Notes under the pieces: generated by a model
The model's database searches: none
The model's input: the letters and a program-made list of their open reading frames with translations, nothing else
Told to the model about the DNA's origin: nothing
Assembly (NCBI GenBank): GCA_900763995.1
Contig: CAAFMK010000111.1
Span: 1 to 6,597, forward strand
Reading direction: 5' to 3'
From: an uncultured Oscillospiraceae bacterium
Lineage (GTDB): Bacteria > Bacillota > Clostridia > Oscillospirales > Oscillospiraceae
DNA: 6,597 nt
Position numbers and translations under genes: made by a program
Part shown: piece after piece, positions 5,187-6,597 of the stretch
How positions within the stretch are numbered: the first letter of the stretch is position 1
Layout: each line of letters starts with the position of its first letter

Positions 5187-6416
5187 CTACTGCCCGCTTC
5201 TCCCCTCAAACTTCTCCTTTGCCTTTGGAAGGAGATTGGAGAAGGTGGCCCGCTCCTGCCGCTCCAGCAGGTCGCCAATGAGCTGGTTGGACACCAGAAA
5301 GCCCTTGGGTGTGAACCGCCACCGCCCCTCGGCGGTCTGTTCGGCCCACCCCTGGGCGGCAAATTCCTTTAATCGCTCCTCAATGGGGGTGAAGTTCATG
5401 AAATAGTTCCTGCGGTACTCCCACTCCTCAACCCCACAGTTGGTGCGCAGGCGGAGCATCAGGTATTCGCCCCCCCGGTCACTTTGTGGGATGAGATCCT
5501 GGCTGTCCAGCAGCACTCCCCCCTCCAGCACCCCTGTTATATAGCCCTCCAGATCCCGTATCCAGGCGTATCTGCGCCCCCCAAAGTCGGAGTGTGCCCC
5601 GGGGCCAAAGCCAATATAGGGCTGGGTGAGCCAGTAGCGCAGATTATGCCGGGATTCAAAACCCGGCCTTGCAAAATTGGAGATCTCATACTGGATGTAG
5701 CCCGCCCGATTCAGCCGCTCCACCGTCCAGAGGTACAGATCTGCCTGCTCGTCGTCGTCGGGCAAAACTTCCCCCGCCTCCACCCGGGCGGCCAACGGGG
5801 TATCCTCCTCCACCTTCAGTCCATAACAGGACAGGTGCTCCGGTTGGAGAGATAAAATATGCTCCACTGTGGCCTGCCAGCTCTCCTGGGTCTGTCCAGG
5901 CAGGCCGTAGATGAGATCCAATGAGAGGTTTTCCAGCTTGGCCTTTCGGACTGCGGCCACCGCCTCGTCCCCCTGCTCCACTGTGTGGGGCCGGTGGACG
6001 GCCTTGAGCTCAGAGGGGCAGGCAGATTGGATGCCCATAGAGATGCGATTAAACCCCGCCTTGCGCAGGGTGCGCAGGGTGCGAACATCCACGCTGTCCG
6101 GATTGGCTTCAAAGGTGATTTCCGCCTGTTTTTCCACTGAAAATAGTTTTTTTATGGCAGAAAGCAGCTCTTTGAGCCGTTTTCCCCCGTAGTAGCTTGG
6201 GGTGCCCCCACCGAAGTAAATGGTATCTACAGGAAAACTTCCCGCCACCTGTGCCGTCTCTTTTATGTGGGCCAAAAGGGCCTTCTGATAGGTGTCCATC
6301 CACCGGTCCTGGCCTGCCAGGGAGTAGAAGTCGCAGTAGTCACACTTGCTGCGGCAAAAGGGGATGTGTACATAGATTCCCAGCTTCTCCTGCACCTTGG
6401 CCTGCTTTGCTCTCAT
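5187..6416 (-). CDS. hemW: Radical SAM haem chaperone HemW (coproporphyrinogen III oxidase-like)
   Basis: HemW is a cytoplasmic radical SAM protein that binds haem and delivers it to haem proteins. It was long annotated as oxygen-independent coproporphyrinogen oxidase. The 409-residue product has YVHIPFCRSKCDYCDFYS with C21-x3-C25-x2-C28 for the SAM-bound [4Fe-4S] cluster. True HemN carries CxxxCxxCxC; here the fourth Cys is Phe30, which argues for HemW. Other family blocks are YFGGGTPS (67-74), FEANPDS (102-108), NRISMGIQS (123-131), LDLIYGLPGQT (166-176) and HNLRYW (257-262). The HNxxYW block is characteristic of HemW. The C-terminus is a HemW_C-like winged-helix region (FTPKGFLVSNQLIGDLL). 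The start at 6416 follows GGAGGAG by 5 bases. A longer frame to 6515 has no ribosome site and crosses the promoter. A substrate other than haem cannot be excluded in an anaerobe. Confidence 0.93.
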   Translation of the reverse strand: MRAKQAKVQEKLGIYVHIPFCRSKCDYCDFYSLAGQDRWMDTYQKALLAHIKETAQVAGSFPVDTIYFGGGTPSYYGGKRLKELLSAIKKLFSVEKQAEITFEANPDSVDVRTLRTLRKAGFNRISMGIQSACPSELKAVHRPHTVEQGDEAVAAVRKAKLENLSLDLIYGLPGQTQESWQATVEHILSLQPEHLSCYGLKVEEDTPLAARVEAGEVLPDDDEQADLYLWTVERLNRAGYIQYEISNFARPGFESRHNLRYWLTQPYIGFGPGAHSDFGGRRYAWIRDLEGYITGVLEGGVLLDSQDLIPQSDRGGEYLMLRLRTNCGVEEWEYRRNYFMNFTPIEERLKEFAAQGWAEQTAEGRWRFTPKGFLVSNQLIGDLLERQERATFSNLLPKAKEKFEGRSGQ

Positions 6417-6452
6417 GGTATCTCCTCCATTATCCTTTGTCTTTTGGGGTCT

Positions 6453-6481
6453 ATTATAACAACAATTTTCTTTTCTGCACA
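6453..6481 (-). promoter_or_regulatory. Extended -10 promoter of hemW
   Basis: On the minus strand a perfect TATAAT (6458-6453) is preceded by TGT, giving an extended -10 (TGnTATAAT). The -35 at 17 bases is weak (TGTGCA, 6481-6476), as is common with extended -10 promoters. Transcription would start near 6446, about 30 nt before the ATG. Confidence 0.65.
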
Positions 6482-6597
6482 GGGTAAGTCTGTCGCCCCG
6501 GCCAAAACCCATCATTTTCTATGGTTTTCCCCTTGATTTTCATCAATTTTTTATACGATCCTCCCCTATTCTCTCTTTTTAAAAAAGACAAAAAAAG
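6482..6597. other. Intergenic region upstream of hemW promoter
   Basis: No convincing gene is seen. Read on the minus strand, the edge of the window (6597-6574) is a run of T and A, which could be the U-tract of a terminator for a minus-strand gene beyond the window. The stem that would prove this is not included. A 29-codon frame at 6543-6454 is discussed under rejected items. Confidence 0.35.

Noticed and set aside
5082..5372. A 96-codon plus-strand frame with a hydrophobic N-terminal half, suggesting a small membrane protein
   Set aside because: There is no ribosome site before either ATG, and its second half is antisense to hemW. The hydrophobicity follows from a T-rich spacer.
6417..6515. 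A 33-residue extension of HemW to an ATG at 6515
   Set aside because: It crosses the extended -10 promoter and has no ribosome site, while the ATG at 6416 has GGAGGAG at 5 bases.
6454..6543. A 29-codon minus-strand frame (starting MKIKGKTIEND) ending inside the hemW -10
   Set aside because: The nearest GGAGGA is about 15 bases from its ATG, no promoter is placed to serve it, and its stop overlaps the hemW promoter, so translation is unlikely.
6533..6552. TTGAT-TTTC-ATCAA followed by six T residues as a plus-strand terminator
   Set aside because: The stem is only 5 bp and AT-rich, and no plus-strand gene precedes it.

Overview
The window looks like ordinary chromosomal housekeeping DNA from a moderately GC-rich, low-AT-coding member of the Bacillota, class Clostridia, most likely Oscillospiraceae-like. 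This placement is inferred from strong AGGAGG-type ribosome binding sites, the WalJ-like/RlmH gene pair typical of Bacillota, a MurA of the Bacillota second-copy (MurZ/MurAB) flavour, anaerobe-style radical SAM enzymes, and non-ATG starts (GTG, GTG, TTG). I see no mobile element, CRISPR array, tRNA, rRNA or defence system.

Layout. Positions 1-138 hold an AT-rich patch and a sigma-A-type promoter. On the plus strand, mutY (139-1185) and an uncharacterised PflX/AmrS-like radical SAM gene (1198-2079) form a tight two-gene operon, closed by a hairpin at 2083-2112. That hairpin also ends the convergent minus-strand pair, which reads walJ-like metallo-beta-lactamase (3435 to 2596) then rlmH (2602 to 2120), overlapping by 7 bases. 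Upstream of that pair is a 197-base gap (3436-3632) rich in inverted repeats: the murA terminator, a 13-bp imperfect inverted repeat that carries a T-box-like core, and a weak promoter. Then come murA (4928 to 3633) with a strong promoter and a roughly 107-nt leader, and hemW (6416 to 5187) with its own extended -10 promoter.

Roles. MutY removes adenine paired with 8-oxoguanine. The radical SAM protein is of unknown substrate. The WalJ-like hydrolase is a probable nuclease-type MBL-fold enzyme, and RlmH methylates pseudouridine 1915 of 23S rRNA. MurA catalyses the first committed step of peptidoglycan synthesis. HemW is a radical SAM haem chaperone. Three of the six proteins carry visible Fe-S cysteine motifs, but the genes do not form one obvious pathway.

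The least ordinary stretch is the structured spacer ahead of the walJ-like gene. It deserves a covariance-model scan, but I cannot claim a new system from it. Everything else is well-known cellular machinery.
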